This document shows, piece after piece, positions 47,031 to 54,740 of a stretch of 64,000 bases of DNA (position 1 is its first letter; every line of letters begins with the position of its first letter). This DNA comes from JAEZFI01 sp044508215 (lineage in GTDB: Bacteria > Actinomycetota > Acidimicrobiia > Acidimicrobiales > Microtrichaceae). The DNA is taken from NCBI GenBank assembly GCA_044508215.1, contig JBIQID010000002.1, positions 29,712 to 93,711 of the forward strand. The letters are read 5' to 3'. The notes beneath the pieces are model-generated. The model saw nothing but the letters and a program-made list of their open reading frames with translations. It searched no databases and had not been told where the DNA came from. A program made the translations under genes and the position numbers.

Positions 47031-47552
47031 TCAGTTCGTCGCCCCGACCTGGGCGATGTACGCCTCGATCAGGTCCTGTTGGGTGGAGTCGTCGAGGTTC
47101 ACGGCGACGACCTGCTCGGCGGCGCCGAGTGCGAGGCGGGAGAGGTCCGCGGTGAGGTCGTTCGTCGCCTGGCGGCGTGCGACCTCGATGTCGTGGGCGG
47201 CCCGCTCACGGAGCGACACCGCATCGGCGTGCGCCCGCTCCTCGATGCTGGCCCGCAGGGCGTCGGCGGCCTGGCGGGCCTCCTCCACGATGCGGGCGGC
47301 CTCGGAGTCGGAGTCGGCGAGGGCGGCCTTGATCCGATCGCGCTCCGCCTCGGCGGCGGTGCGGTTGTCGGTCGCCGTCTGCAGCTCCTCCGAGATCCGC
47401 TCGGGTCGGGCTGCGACGAACTTCTTGATGGCCGGGCCGGCCTTCCACACGATGACGCCGATGACGATGAAGAAGGCCAGCGACCCCCAGTACACCTCTT
47501 TGATGTCGTGGGGGAGCCACGGGCCGTTCTCGGCGAGGATGAGTGCGTACAT
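47031..47552 (-). CDS. atpF': ATP synthase b' subunit (second b-type subunit)
   Basis: A 173-residue b-type stator subunit with a single N-terminal membrane helix (WGSLAFFIVIGVIVW) and a long charged coiled coil (ISEELQTATDNRTAAEAERDR onward). It differs clearly in sequence from the b gene just upstream, so the stator would be a b/b' heterodimer. In mycobacteria the equivalent segment is fused to delta; here it is a separate gene that ends in TGA 12 bases before atpH. The symbol is given by position and is provisional. Confidence 0.88.
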   Translation of the reverse strand: MYALILAENGPWLPHDIKEVYWGSLAFFIVIGVIVWKAGPAIKKFVAARPERISEELQTATDNRTAAEAERDRIKAALADSDSEAARIVEEARQAADALRASIEERAHADAVSLRERAAHDIEVARRQATNDLTADLSRLALGAAEQVVAVNLDDSTQQDLIEAYIAQVGATN

Positions 47553-47566
47553 GTGCTGCTGCTCCT

Positions 47567-48130
47567 CTAGGCCTGGCCGCTGGCCTGGTTGACGTAGGCG
47601 TCGACGGTCGCCTGGTTGGCACCGACGTCGAGCGGCTTTTGGACCACCTTCGAGGCGGCGCTCACGGCGAGGTCGCCGACCACGCCACGGAGCTGCTCGA
47701 GGGCCTGCTCGCGCCCGGCCTCGATCTCGGCGAGTGCGCTCTGGCGCTCTGCCGCGATCTCGGCCTCGACCGCTCCGATGATCTCGGCGCGGCGGGCTTC
47801 GCCTGCCTCGCGGGCCTCGTCCATGATCCGAGCGGCCTCACGGCGTGCGTCCGCGAGCGTGGCGTCGTAGTCGCGGCGGACCTGCTCCGCCTCGACGTTC
47901 GCCCGCTCGGCAGCCTCGAGGTCGCCCGTGACCTGCTCGTCCCGCTGGCGCATGGCCTTCTTGATGGGCGGCAGGAGCACCGCCCACATCAGGATCAGCA
48001 GCAGGAAGAAGGCGATGCCGCCCCAGACCACCTCGCCGTACTTGCCGTACAGGTCGGGGAGGACCGGGTTGAGCGTGCCGTGTTCCTCAGCCGCTTTCTC
48101 CACACCGGCGTAGGCCAGCTGTGCCCACAT
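47567..48130 (-). CDS. atpF: ATP synthase b subunit
   Basis: A 187-residue b subunit: N-terminal membrane helix (VVWGGIAFFLLLILMWAVLL) then a coiled coil rich in Glu, Ala and Arg (RQRDEQVTGDLEAAERAN). The opening helix and the tail QATVDAYVNQ fit the peripheral stalk. It lies 14 bases upstream of the b' gene and 98 bases downstream of atpE; a ribosome site GTAGGAGA precedes the ATG. Confidence 0.93.
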   Translation of the reverse strand: MWAQLAYAGVEKAAEEHGTLNPVLPDLYGKYGEVVWGGIAFFLLLILMWAVLLPPIKKAMRQRDEQVTGDLEAAERANVEAEQVRRDYDATLADARREAARIMDEAREAGEARRAEIIGAVEAEIAAERQSALAEIEAGREQALEQLRGVVGDLAVSAASKVVQKPLDVGANQATVDAYVNQASGQA

Positions 48131-48175
48131 GGATGTCTCCTACTCGATGGTCGTGTGACTCGTCGCCCCGAGGAG

Positions 48176-48194
48176 GGGTGCCGCGTGGGCACCC
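48176..48194. other. Stem-loop in the atpE-atpF gap
   Basis: GGGTGCC and GGCACCC form a perfect 7-bp stem with a five-base loop, 35 bases after the atpE stop (transcription is leftward). It could protect the atpE message 3' end or reduce transcription into atpF. Confidence 0.5.
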
Positions 48195-48228
48195 GTCGTG
48201 GGGCTCGGTGTCGTGTCGATGGTCCGGA

Positions 48229-48516
48229 TCAGACGAACTTGAGGAGGATGAACACCACGAAGCCGATGAGCGCGAGCGCCTCGGTGAACGCGATGCCAAG
48301 GAACATGGTCGTCTGCACCTGGCCGGCCGACTCGGGCTGGCGAGCCATCGCCTGCACCGCCTGGCCCACCAGGTAGCCGATGCCGATGCCGGGGCCGATG
48401 GCGGCGAGGCCGTACGCCATGCCCGCACCGGTGGCGGCGGCGTTCGCCTTCGCCTCGTCGGCGGTGAGCTGCGCCGCCTCGGCGCCGGCCTGAGCGAGGA
48501 GTGAGAGGGTGCTCAT
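48229..48516 (-). CDS. atpE: ATP synthase c subunit (proteolipid)
   Basis: A 95-residue two-helix proteolipid that forms the rotor ring. Helix 1 has GLAAIGPGIGIGYLVGQAVQAM, then the polar loop ARQPESAGQ, then helix 2 with the ion-carrying Glu in FTEALALIGFVV. The residue after Glu is Ala rather than Ser/Thr, favouring protons over sodium. ATG 48516 has a good AGGAGA ribosome site. It lies between two gaps that contain stable hairpins, which may raise its expression as the ring needs many copies. Confidence 0.95.
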   Translation of the reverse strand: MSTLSLLAQAGAEAAQLTADEAKANAAATGAGMAYGLAAIGPGIGIGYLVGQAVQAMARQPESAGQVQTTMFLGIAFTEALALIGFVVFILLKFV

Positions 48517-48541
48517 GCTGATGGTTTCTCCTGTGAGTGAG

Positions 48542-48603
48542 CCGGCGGCGGATCCGCCGGTTCGGTGTTGTGAGAGCTGGTCCCGGTGGCGGTCGCCGCC
48601 GGG
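48542..48603. other. Two stem-loops in the atpB-atpE gap
   Basis: CCGGCGG/CCGCCGG (48542-48560, perfect, five-base loop) and CCCGGTGGCG/CGCCGCCGGG (48582-48603, one wobble pair, two-base loop) lie between the atpB stop and the atpE ribosome site. They may be mRNA-processing or stabilising structures for atpE. Confidence 0.5.
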
Positions 48604-48616
48604 AGGGGGTCCTGGA

Positions 48617-49387
48617 TCAGTGATCCGGGTGCAGCGCACCGCCGATGTACACGCCGGTGAGCAGCGAGAAGATGTACGCCTGCAGGAGCGACACCATGAT
48701 CTCGAAGCCGGTGAAGGCGATGAGCATGAAGAAGGCGAAGGGCCAGGCCAAGAGCAGGCCCGAGAGCGTGAAGAGGGTGATCGTCAGCACGCCGAAGGTC
48801 ACGAGGAGGATGTGGCCGGCGAGCATGTTGGCGAAGAGCCGGACGGCGAGCGAGAAGGGCCGCACGAGGAAGGTCGAGATCAGCTCGATCGGCGTCACCA
48901 GGATGTAGAGCGCCTTCGGCACGCCGGGCGGGAACAGCACGGCCTTGAAGTAGCCGAGCCCGTGGTGCTTCACGCCCACCCCGATGAAGACCACCCACGA
49001 GAGCAGGGCGAGGAGCATCGGGTTCGCCATGCGGGCGTTCGCCGGCATGTGGATCGTCGGGATGACCTCGAACATGTTCCCGATGAAGATGAAGAGGAAC
49101 ATCGAGATGAGGAGGGGGAGGTAGCGGAGGCCGTCGGCGCCGATCGTCGGCATGATGATCTGCTTCTCGACGAACTCGACCGTCATCTCGGCGAGGTTCT
49201 GGCTGCCGGCCGGGACCAGCGACTTGCGCGACCGTGCCCCCGCCACGAAGAACCAGATCACCGGGATGAGCATCGCCAGCACCGACAGCGCTGCGATCTT
49301 GTTGAACTCGAAGTGCGTGCCGTCGAAGAACCACGCCGGCCAGGCGACCAGCTCTTCGATCCCGGGGAACTTGACCTGTCCGATCAC
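48617..49387 (-). CDS. atpB: ATP synthase a subunit
   Basis: A 256-residue membrane stator subunit that forms the ion half-channels. The essential arginine lies in FSLAVRLFANMLAGH, and the last helices include GFEIMVSLLQAYIFSLLTGVYI, both diagnostic. GTG 49387 is preceded by an AAGGAG ribosome site and overlaps the AtpI-like gene stop (GTGA). Confidence 0.96.
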   Translation of the reverse strand: MIGQVKFPGIEELVAWPAWFFDGTHFEFNKIAALSVLAMLIPVIWFFVAGARSRKSLVPAGSQNLAEMTVEFVEKQIIMPTIGADGLRYLPLLISMFLFIFIGNMFEVIPTIHMPANARMANPMLLALLSWVVFIGVGVKHHGLGYFKAVLFPPGVPKALYILVTPIELISTFLVRPFSLAVRLFANMLAGHILLVTFGVLTITLFTLSGLLLAWPFAFFMLIAFTGFEIMVSLLQAYIFSLLTGVYIGGALHPDH

Positions 49388-49881
49388 GGGCGGGCTCCTT
49401 GGTGACTCACCGGAGCGGTCGTGCCGCTCGGCGCTGTTGGATCTCTGGGGGCGGGCTTCAGCCCTGGATACGCAAGGGAGCCCGACACGTAGCGGAGCTC
49501 CCAGAAGAGGAGGCCCAGGTGGGCCACGATCAGGGTGAAGCCGAGGGGCACGAGCGACACCCACGAGGCGTCGCGCACGAGGAGCACGGCCGCCATGATG
49601 AGCCCGAGCCGCAGGAGGAAGCCGAAGAGCGCTCCCCCGGCCATCAGCGCCACGCTGATCCGGCCGGTGACCTGCAGGATCCAGGCGGCGAGGAAGAAGT
49701 TCACGGCCACGATCGCGAGCCCGTACAGGGCCGACCACGAGCCGTCGCCACGCCAGCCGGCGTAACCGATTCCGACGGCGAGCGGCAGCACCCAGAGCGA
49801 GCGCTTCACGAGGTCGAGCGCCACCTCCATGGCGGGCGCCGGACCCTCGAGCCGCGTGGTGAGGGGGTTGGCCTCGGTCAT
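49384..49881 (-). CDS. AtpI-like membrane protein of the ATP synthase operon
   Basis: A 165-residue protein with about four membrane helices after a polar start (MEVALDLVKRSLWVLPLAVGIGYAGW onward). AtpI proteins occupy this place and are thought to help c-ring assembly or magnesium supply; sequence conservation is weak, so the call rests on topology, size and position. The C-terminal 30 residues are proline-rich and polar. It overlaps both atpB and the AtpZ-like gene by four bases. Confidence 0.72.
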   Translation of the reverse strand: MTEANPLTTRLEGPAPAMEVALDLVKRSLWVLPLAVGIGYAGWRGDGSWSALYGLAIVAVNFFLAAWILQVTGRISVALMAGGALFGFLLRLGLIMAAVLLVRDASWVSLVPLGFTLIVAHLGLLFWELRYVSGSLAYPGLKPAPRDPTAPSGTTAPVSHQGARP

Positions 49882-50186
49882 CGTGCACCTCCCCGGTGGG
49901 CGGCACGCTCGGCGGCGAGCTCGCTCATCTTCAGGCGGTAGCCGTAGTAGAGCTTCACGACGGCGCCGGCGAAGCCGACGACGGCGAGGACGACGGTGCA
50001 CCACGGGGTGCTGTCGAGCACCGAGCGGTCGAGCCAGAGGCCCACGAGCGCCAGGATGATCGGGCTGAGCACCAGCTCGAAGGAGCCGTGGCTGGCGTTC
50101 AGCTGCTCCCCCACCGGACCGTGGTGCGCGGCGCTCCGACCCGGAGCGGCGGACGGCGCAGGAGAGGCGGTGCGAGGAGTGGTCAC
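49878..50186 (-). CDS. AtpZ-like small membrane protein, first gene of the atp operon
   Basis: A 102-residue protein with two hydrophobic helices (FELVLSPIILALVGLWLD and WCTVVLAVVGFAGAVVKLYYGY), the layout of the AtpZ/AtpQ family found ahead of atpI in many bacteria. Members are suggested to act with AtpI in magnesium or calcium handling or c-ring assembly. GTG 50186 gives a compact protein; the open frame begins ten codons earlier at an ATG. It overlaps the AtpI-like gene by ATGA. Confidence 0.72.
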   Translation of the reverse strand: MTTPRTASPAPSAAPGRSAAHHGPVGEQLNASHGSFELVLSPIILALVGLWLDRSVLDSTPWCTVVLAVVGFAGAVVKLYYGYRLKMSELAAERAAHRGGAR

Positions 50187-50254
50187 GATGGAGCGGTTCA
50201 ACCTTGCCGCACACACCCGGGAAGGCGGTTCACGGCGCTTGTGAAAGCATTCGC

Positions 50255-50284
50255 AATCTAGGAGCGTGCGGCGAGGAGCCGCAA
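50255..50284 (-). promoter_or_regulatory. Candidate promoter of the ATP synthase operon
   Basis: On the minus strand TTGCGG (50279-50284) and TAGATT (50255-50260) are separated by 18 bases, a good -35/-10 pair. The start codon is about 70 bases downstream, so this operon would have a leader, unlike the leaderless genes elsewhere. The rest of the 114-base gap before atpZ shows no gene. Confidence 0.4.
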
Positions 50285-50300
50285 ATCCTCAGAGGGCCGA

Positions 50301-50750
50301 TCAGCGCTGGTTGGAACGCTCGATCGCCTCGACGATCCGGTCCGTGTTGGCACGGCTCTCGTGCACCAGGCGGATGAGCCAGAAGCGCAGGTAGCGGGCC
50401 AGCGAGAAGCGCACGAAGAGGGCCGATCCGACGATCACCAGGGCGATGCCCAAGAAGGTGCCGGTGGCCATGAACGCGCGCTGGTTGGCGGCCACGTTCT
50501 CGGTGGTGTTCTGCACCATGATCCCGCCGAAGATCGCGAGCGCGAGGCCGGCGACGAGCGCCAGCGCGCCCAACACGACCAGCCGTCGCTCCCCCTCGGC
50601 GCTCGAGGCGCGGAGCTTCATCTGCTCCACCTCGGTCCGGAACGCCTCGATCCGCTCGGGGTTCTCGTTCAACTGGCTCCCTTTCGTTCCTGTCGTGGTG
50701 CTCTGCCCGGCGGGCTCGGCCGGCGTCGCGGAGTCGATCATGTCCGTCAT
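50301..50750 (-). CDS. Two-helix membrane protein downstream of livF
   Basis: A 149-residue protein. A polar Ser/Thr-rich start is followed by a short helix (PERIEAFRTEVEQMKLRASS), then two membrane helices (LVVLGALALVAGLALAIFGG and MATGTFLGIALVIVGSALFV) and a basic amphipathic C-terminus. No named family is recognised. It follows livF by 31 bases on the same strand and has an AGGAG ribosome site, so it may be cotranscribed with the ABC transporter, though a link in function is not shown. Confidence 0.65.
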   Translation of the reverse strand: MTDMIDSATPAEPAGQSTTTGTKGSQLNENPERIEAFRTEVEQMKLRASSAEGERRLVVLGALALVAGLALAIFGGIMVQNTTENVAANQRAFMATGTFLGIALVIVGSALFVRFSLARYLRFWLIRLVHESRANTDRIVEAIERSNQR

Positions 50751-50781
50751 CGTTGCGCTCGCTCCTGTCGGGTGGCGGGGC

Positions 50782-51525
50782 TCATCCGCCGAGGTAGGCG
50801 TCGGACAGCTCGTCCTCGATGTCCTGCGGTCGACCGACGCGGCGCACCACCCCGTGCACCATGATGACCGCGACGTCGGCCACGCCGAGGACCGTCTTGG
50901 CGAACTGCTCGACCACGAGGATCGAAACGCCCGCCTCTGCGATCTGGGCGACGATGCCGTAGAGCTCCTCGACCACGAGCGGAGCGAGGCCCATCGACAG
51001 CTCGTCGAGGAGCAGCACCGCGGGATCGGATGCGAGCCCCCGGGCCATCGCGAGCATCTGCTGCTCGCCGCCCGACATGGTCCCCGCCAGCTGGCTGCGG
51101 CGCTCGGCGAGGCGGGGGAACCGCTCGTAGGCGATCGCCTCCACCTCTTCGATGCGGCGGCCCGCGTAGGTGGCCATGAGCAGGTTCTCGCGGACCGAGA
51201 GGTTCGGGAAGATGCCCTTGCCCTCAGGGATGGTGATCACCCCCCGCCGTGCCAGCTCCTCGGGCCGCACGCCGGTCATGTCGCGGCCGGCCACGAGGAC
51301 CTTGCCCGATCGGGGCGCCATGAGGCCGCAGGCGACCTTCAAGGTGGTGCTCTTCCCTGCGCCGTTCGGGCCCAGGAGCGCCACGACGGTGCCGGCCGGG
51401 ATCACCAGGTCGATCCCGTGCAGCACCTCGATGTTGTCGTACGCGGCGCGGACGCCCTGCAGCTCGAGGAGCGGTGTGGCCCCGTCGAGGGAGACCGGGA
51501 GCTCGGGGGACTGCTCAAGCGACAT
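50782..51525 (-). CDS. livF: Branched-chain amino acid-type ABC transporter ATPase (LivF)
   Basis: A 247-residue ABC ATPase. Walker A is GPNGAGKSTTLK, signature MSGGEQQMLAMARGL, Walker B VLLLDELSMGLAP, and the LSVRENLLM segment is typical of LivF. It overlaps livG by 11 bases. The Liv family takes up branched-chain amino acids, urea, amides or other small solutes; the real substrate is not readable from the ATPase. Confidence 0.94.
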   Translation of the reverse strand: MSLEQSPELPVSLDGATPLLELQGVRAAYDNIEVLHGIDLVIPAGTVVALLGPNGAGKSTTLKVACGLMAPRSGKVLVAGRDMTGVRPEELARRGVITIPEGKGIFPNLSVRENLLMATYAGRRIEEVEAIAYERFPRLAERRSQLAGTMSGGEQQMLAMARGLASDPAVLLLDELSMGLAPLVVEELYGIVAQIAEAGVSILVVEQFAKTVLGVADVAVIMVHGVVRRVGRPQDIEDELSDAYLGG

Positions 51526-52294
51526 CGGCGACCGCTCCCAGGTACGCGGAGCGCACCGCCTCGTCGTTCCGGATCTCCTCGGGGGTGCCGTCGGCGATGA
51601 TCTGGCCGAAGTCGAGGACCGTCACCCGCTCGCAGACCCGCATCACGAGCGCCACGTCGTGCTCCACCAACAGGATGCCGAGGCCCTGGCCGGCGAGCTC
51701 CTCGAGGAGGGCGCCGAACTCCTCGCTCTCGCTGTCGTCGAGGCCGGAAGCAGGTTCGTCGAGCAGCAGCAGCGCGGGACGGGCGGCGAGCGCCCGGCCC
51801 AGCTCGACCAGGCGGGCCTGGCCGGTGGGGAGCTGCCCGACGCGCACGTCGGCGACCCCGCCGAGGCCGAGCCGTTCGACGATGAGGTCCACCTCGTCGT
51901 CGAGGTCAAGATCGGTCCGACCTGCGGGCGCCAGGAGCTGGGGGCGAGCGGTGCGACGGCGGGACCAGCTGCGCCGGATCTCCGCGGCCACTGCGATGTT
52001 CTCGCGGGCGGTCAGCGAACCGAAGACCTCGAGGCGCTGGAAGGTGCGGCCGATGCCCAGGCGGGCGCGCTGGTGGGTGCTCAGCTTGTTGATCGACCGT
52101 CCGTCGAAGCGGATCTCACCCGACGTGGGCGGGGTCACGCCGCAGATCGCGTTGAACGTGGTGGTCTTGCCCGCTCCGTTGGGGCCGATGAGCCCGCAGA
52201 TGCAGCCGGCCTCGGCGGTGAAGGTCGCGCCGCTCACGGCCAGGTGGCCGCCGAACCGGATCGTCAGGCCCTCAACCTCGAGCAGCGGCGACAT
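51515..52294 (-). CDS. livG: Branched-chain amino acid-type ABC transporter ATPase (LivG)
   Basis: A 259-residue ABC ATPase with Walker A GPNGAGKTTTFN, Walker B LLLLDEPASGLDD and the LivG-typical RTFQRLEVFGSLTARENI. The signature is LPTGQARLVELGRAL rather than LSGGQ, keeping the last G-Q but altering the first residues; members of this transporter type often vary here. It overlaps the fused permease gene by 23 bases. Confidence 0.93.
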   Translation of the reverse strand: MSPLLEVEGLTIRFGGHLAVSGATFTAEAGCICGLIGPNGAGKTTTFNAICGVTPPTSGEIRFDGRSINKLSTHQRARLGIGRTFQRLEVFGSLTARENIAVAAEIRRSWSRRRTARPQLLAPAGRTDLDLDDEVDLIVERLGLGGVADVRVGQLPTGQARLVELGRALAARPALLLLDEPASGLDDSESEEFGALLEELAGQGLGILLVEHDVALVMRVCERVTVLDFGQIIADGTPEEIRNDEAVRSAYLGAVADVA

Positions 52295-54668
52295 GGCGCA
52301 CCTCCTCCCCTGATGACCCGTTGGGCGACGCGTCGAGCGCTCCGTCGAGCACGCCCAGGGCGCGCTCGGCGTCGATGACGTCGGAACGCGTCAGCGGACG
52401 GTCGACCCCGACGAGGTCGGGGGACGGTGATCGGTGCGTCGCGATCTGGCCGAGCATCATCTCGCAGCCGACGATCACCACCGTGATCAGCGCGATGATC
52501 GCCACGAAGCGGACCCCGTTCGACTCGATCGCGGTGCCCCACGGGATCACCAGCGTGACCACCAGGCCGGCGACCGACCAGGCGAGCGCCCGGAGGAGCG
52601 ACGAGCGCGTGACGCTCTCCGGTGCGCGCTCGCGCTGCCGGAGCTCCGGCACCACCGGGACCACGCCGAGGAGCAGCACGAGCGCTGCGGCGAGGAGGGT
52701 CCAGCCGTCGATCACGTCGCCCTTGCGCAGCAGCCAGATCCCAACGAGGCCCACACCGGCGACGCCGAGCGCCTCGTTGGACCGGCCGACGTGGCCGAGC
52801 CGTGTCGACAGCTCCGAGCTGATGCCGCTCGGGTTCCGTCCCAGGCTGATGCCGAGGAGGCCCGGGAGCACCTGGTTGAGCTTGGTGACGGGGATCTCGA
52901 CCAGCCGGAAGATCCCGACGAAGTTCGACGCGAACGTCGACGCGATGATCGGCCCGGCCCCGAAGAGGAGGCCGCCGATGAGGGCACCGCTCACGGCGCC
53001 GACGCCACCGACCACGGCGAGCAGCGCGAGGGGGAGGCCGGCGGCCACCTGGAACTCCTCGCTCAGCATGGTGCGGCCGCTGACCGCACCGCCCAGCCCG
53101 GCGATGCCCGCCGACAGCGCGAACACGCCGACCTTCGTGATCGTGAGGTTCAGACCGAGCGTGGCGCACGCCACGGGGCTGTCCTTCATGGCGGAGAGCC
53201 GCCGTCCCCACGCGCCGCGGCGCAGCGCGACGAGGCCCAGGCCGACCAGCGCGAACACGACCGCGCCCACCATGGTCTGTGCCTTGGCGGTCGACGCGCT
53301 CCAGTCGCCGATCTGCAGCGGCGGCACCTGGCGGTTGCCGCCGGGCATGAGGTCGTACTGGTTGAAGAACATCGCGGAGGCGAGCATCGCGAAGGCGACG
53401 GTGCCGAGGGCGAGGTAGATCCCGGTGAGGCGCAGGGCCGGTAGCGCCATGATCGCCCCCGCCACCGCGGTGACCGCCGCGCCCACGAGGATCCCCCAGG
53501 GCGCCCAGTCGGCCCCCAGGTAGCCGGCGATCACGCCGCCGATGCCGGCGAAGGTGAGGGGCGCCAGGGAGATCTGCCCCGCGTAGCCGGTGAGCGGCAC
53601 GAGTGAGAGCGCGACGATCGCCAGGAAGCTGGCGTACGCCATCTGCACCACGCCGCGTGGCGGCATCACGTCGACGGCGCCCCACGTGACGACGACCAGG
53701 GTGACCGCCCCGATGATGGCGATCCGCCACGAGGGGACCGCCCAGTGCTCCCGTTGGCGCTGCACCCCTCCCGCCCGCAGGCGCGACTGCGGCAGGAACA
53801 CGAGGACGAGGAGCAGCAGCAGGGGCGAGACGGCGGACCCGACGCTCGTGAACCCGATGGGGCCCAGCTGCCAGCTGCTGTCCACGTACGCAGCGACGTA
53901 CGCCTCGGCCAGTCCCAGGATGAGGGCGCCCACGAAGGTCATCGGGAGGCTGCGGAGCCGGCCGACCACGGCGGCCGCGAACGAGTTGATGACGAGGAGC
54001 GTGAGCTTGGCGCCGCTGAGCGGCTCGCCGGCGCCGATGAGGATCCCGGCCAGGGCGGCGAGCGACGCACCGAGCGCCCACGCGGCCATCGAGATGAGCC
54101 CGGGACGCGCACCGTTCAGCTGCGCCAGCGGGCGGTCGTCCACGACGGCGCGCATCGCGACGCCGGTGCGCGTCCCGTAGAGCACCAGGCGGAGCACCAC
54201 GGCGACGAGCACCGCCACGCCCAGCACGGTGAACGAGTGGTACGGCACGCGCACGTCACCCAGCTGCACCACCTTGCCGGTGAAGAACTGCGGGAACGAT
54301 CGGCTCACGCCGCTCGGCCACACCCACTCCGCCACGGCCAGGAGAGCGACGAGGAGGGAGACGGTGACGACCACCTTCACGATCTCCGAGGCCCCCTCGA
54401 TGCCTCGCATGATCGAGCGTTCGACCCCCGCCCCGAAGAGGGGGGCGCCGAGCAGCACCACCATCGGGAGGGCCACCCAGATCGGGAGGCCCCACCCGAT
54501 GTGGAGCTGCCAGTAGCTGAAGGCCGCGATCATCCCGAACGCCCCGTGGGCGAAGTTGAAGATCCCCGACGTGGTGTAGGTGACCACCAGACCCGACGCA
54601 GCGATGGCGTACACGGCCGCGGTGCTGACCCCCACGATCGTGAAGTTCAGGAGGCGTGCGACGTCCAT
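52272..54668 (-). CDS. livHM: Fused LivH-LivM permease with extra C-terminal membrane region
   Basis: A 798-residue permease. Residues 1-300 are LivH-like (GLVVTYTTSGIFNFAHGAFG, then the GARPGLISMAAWALGASLAALAG region), and residues about 315-640 are LivM-like (LTGYAGQISLAPLTFAGIGG, GVFALSAGIAGLGGAV). The usual two genes are therefore one polypeptide. After the LivM part, residues about 655-745 add about four further membrane helices and a polar tail not typical of LivM. It sits between the binding-protein gene and livG. Confidence 0.9.
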   Translation of the reverse strand: MDVARLLNFTIVGVSTAAVYAIAASGLVVTYTTSGIFNFAHGAFGMIAAFSYWQLHIGWGLPIWVALPMVVLLGAPLFGAGVERSIMRGIEGASEIVKVVVTVSLLVALLAVAEWVWPSGVSRSFPQFFTGKVVQLGDVRVPYHSFTVLGVAVLVAVVLRLVLYGTRTGVAMRAVVDDRPLAQLNGARPGLISMAAWALGASLAALAGILIGAGEPLSGAKLTLLVINSFAAAVVGRLRSLPMTFVGALILGLAEAYVAAYVDSSWQLGPIGFTSVGSAVSPLLLLLVLVFLPQSRLRAGGVQRQREHWAVPSWRIAIIGAVTLVVVTWGAVDVMPPRGVVQMAYASFLAIVALSLVPLTGYAGQISLAPLTFAGIGGVIAGYLGADWAPWGILVGAAVTAVAGAIMALPALRLTGIYLALGTVAFAMLASAMFFNQYDLMPGGNRQVPPLQIGDWSASTAKAQTMVGAVVFALVGLGLVALRRGAWGRRLSAMKDSPVACATLGLNLTITKVGVFALSAGIAGLGGAVSGRTMLSEEFQVAAGLPLALLAVVGGVGAVSGALIGGLLFGAGPIIASTFASNFVGIFRLVEIPVTKLNQVLPGLLGISLGRNPSGISSELSTRLGHVGRSNEALGVAGVGLVGIWLLRKGDVIDGWTLLAAALVLLLGVVPVVPELRQRERAPESVTRSSLLRALAWSVAGLVVTLVIPWGTAIESNGVRFVAIIALITVVIVGCEMMLGQIATHRSPSPDLVGVDRPLTRSDVIDAERALGVLDGALDASPNGSSGEEVRHVAAARG

Positions 54669-54740
54669 GTGTGCTCGGTCGGCTCGGTCGGTGGCTGGTG
54701 GTCGGGTGTCTCGGTGCTGGCGGGGCCAGGCTCCGGGCGG

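Noticed and set aside
48229..48516. Sodium-type c subunit
   Set aside because: The carboxylate is followed by Ala, not Ser/Thr; the sequence fits a proton ring better.
51515..52294. LivG as a broken ATPase because of its LPTGQ signature
   Set aside because: Walker A, Walker B and the Gly-Gln of the signature are intact, and this transporter family often varies in the first signature residues.
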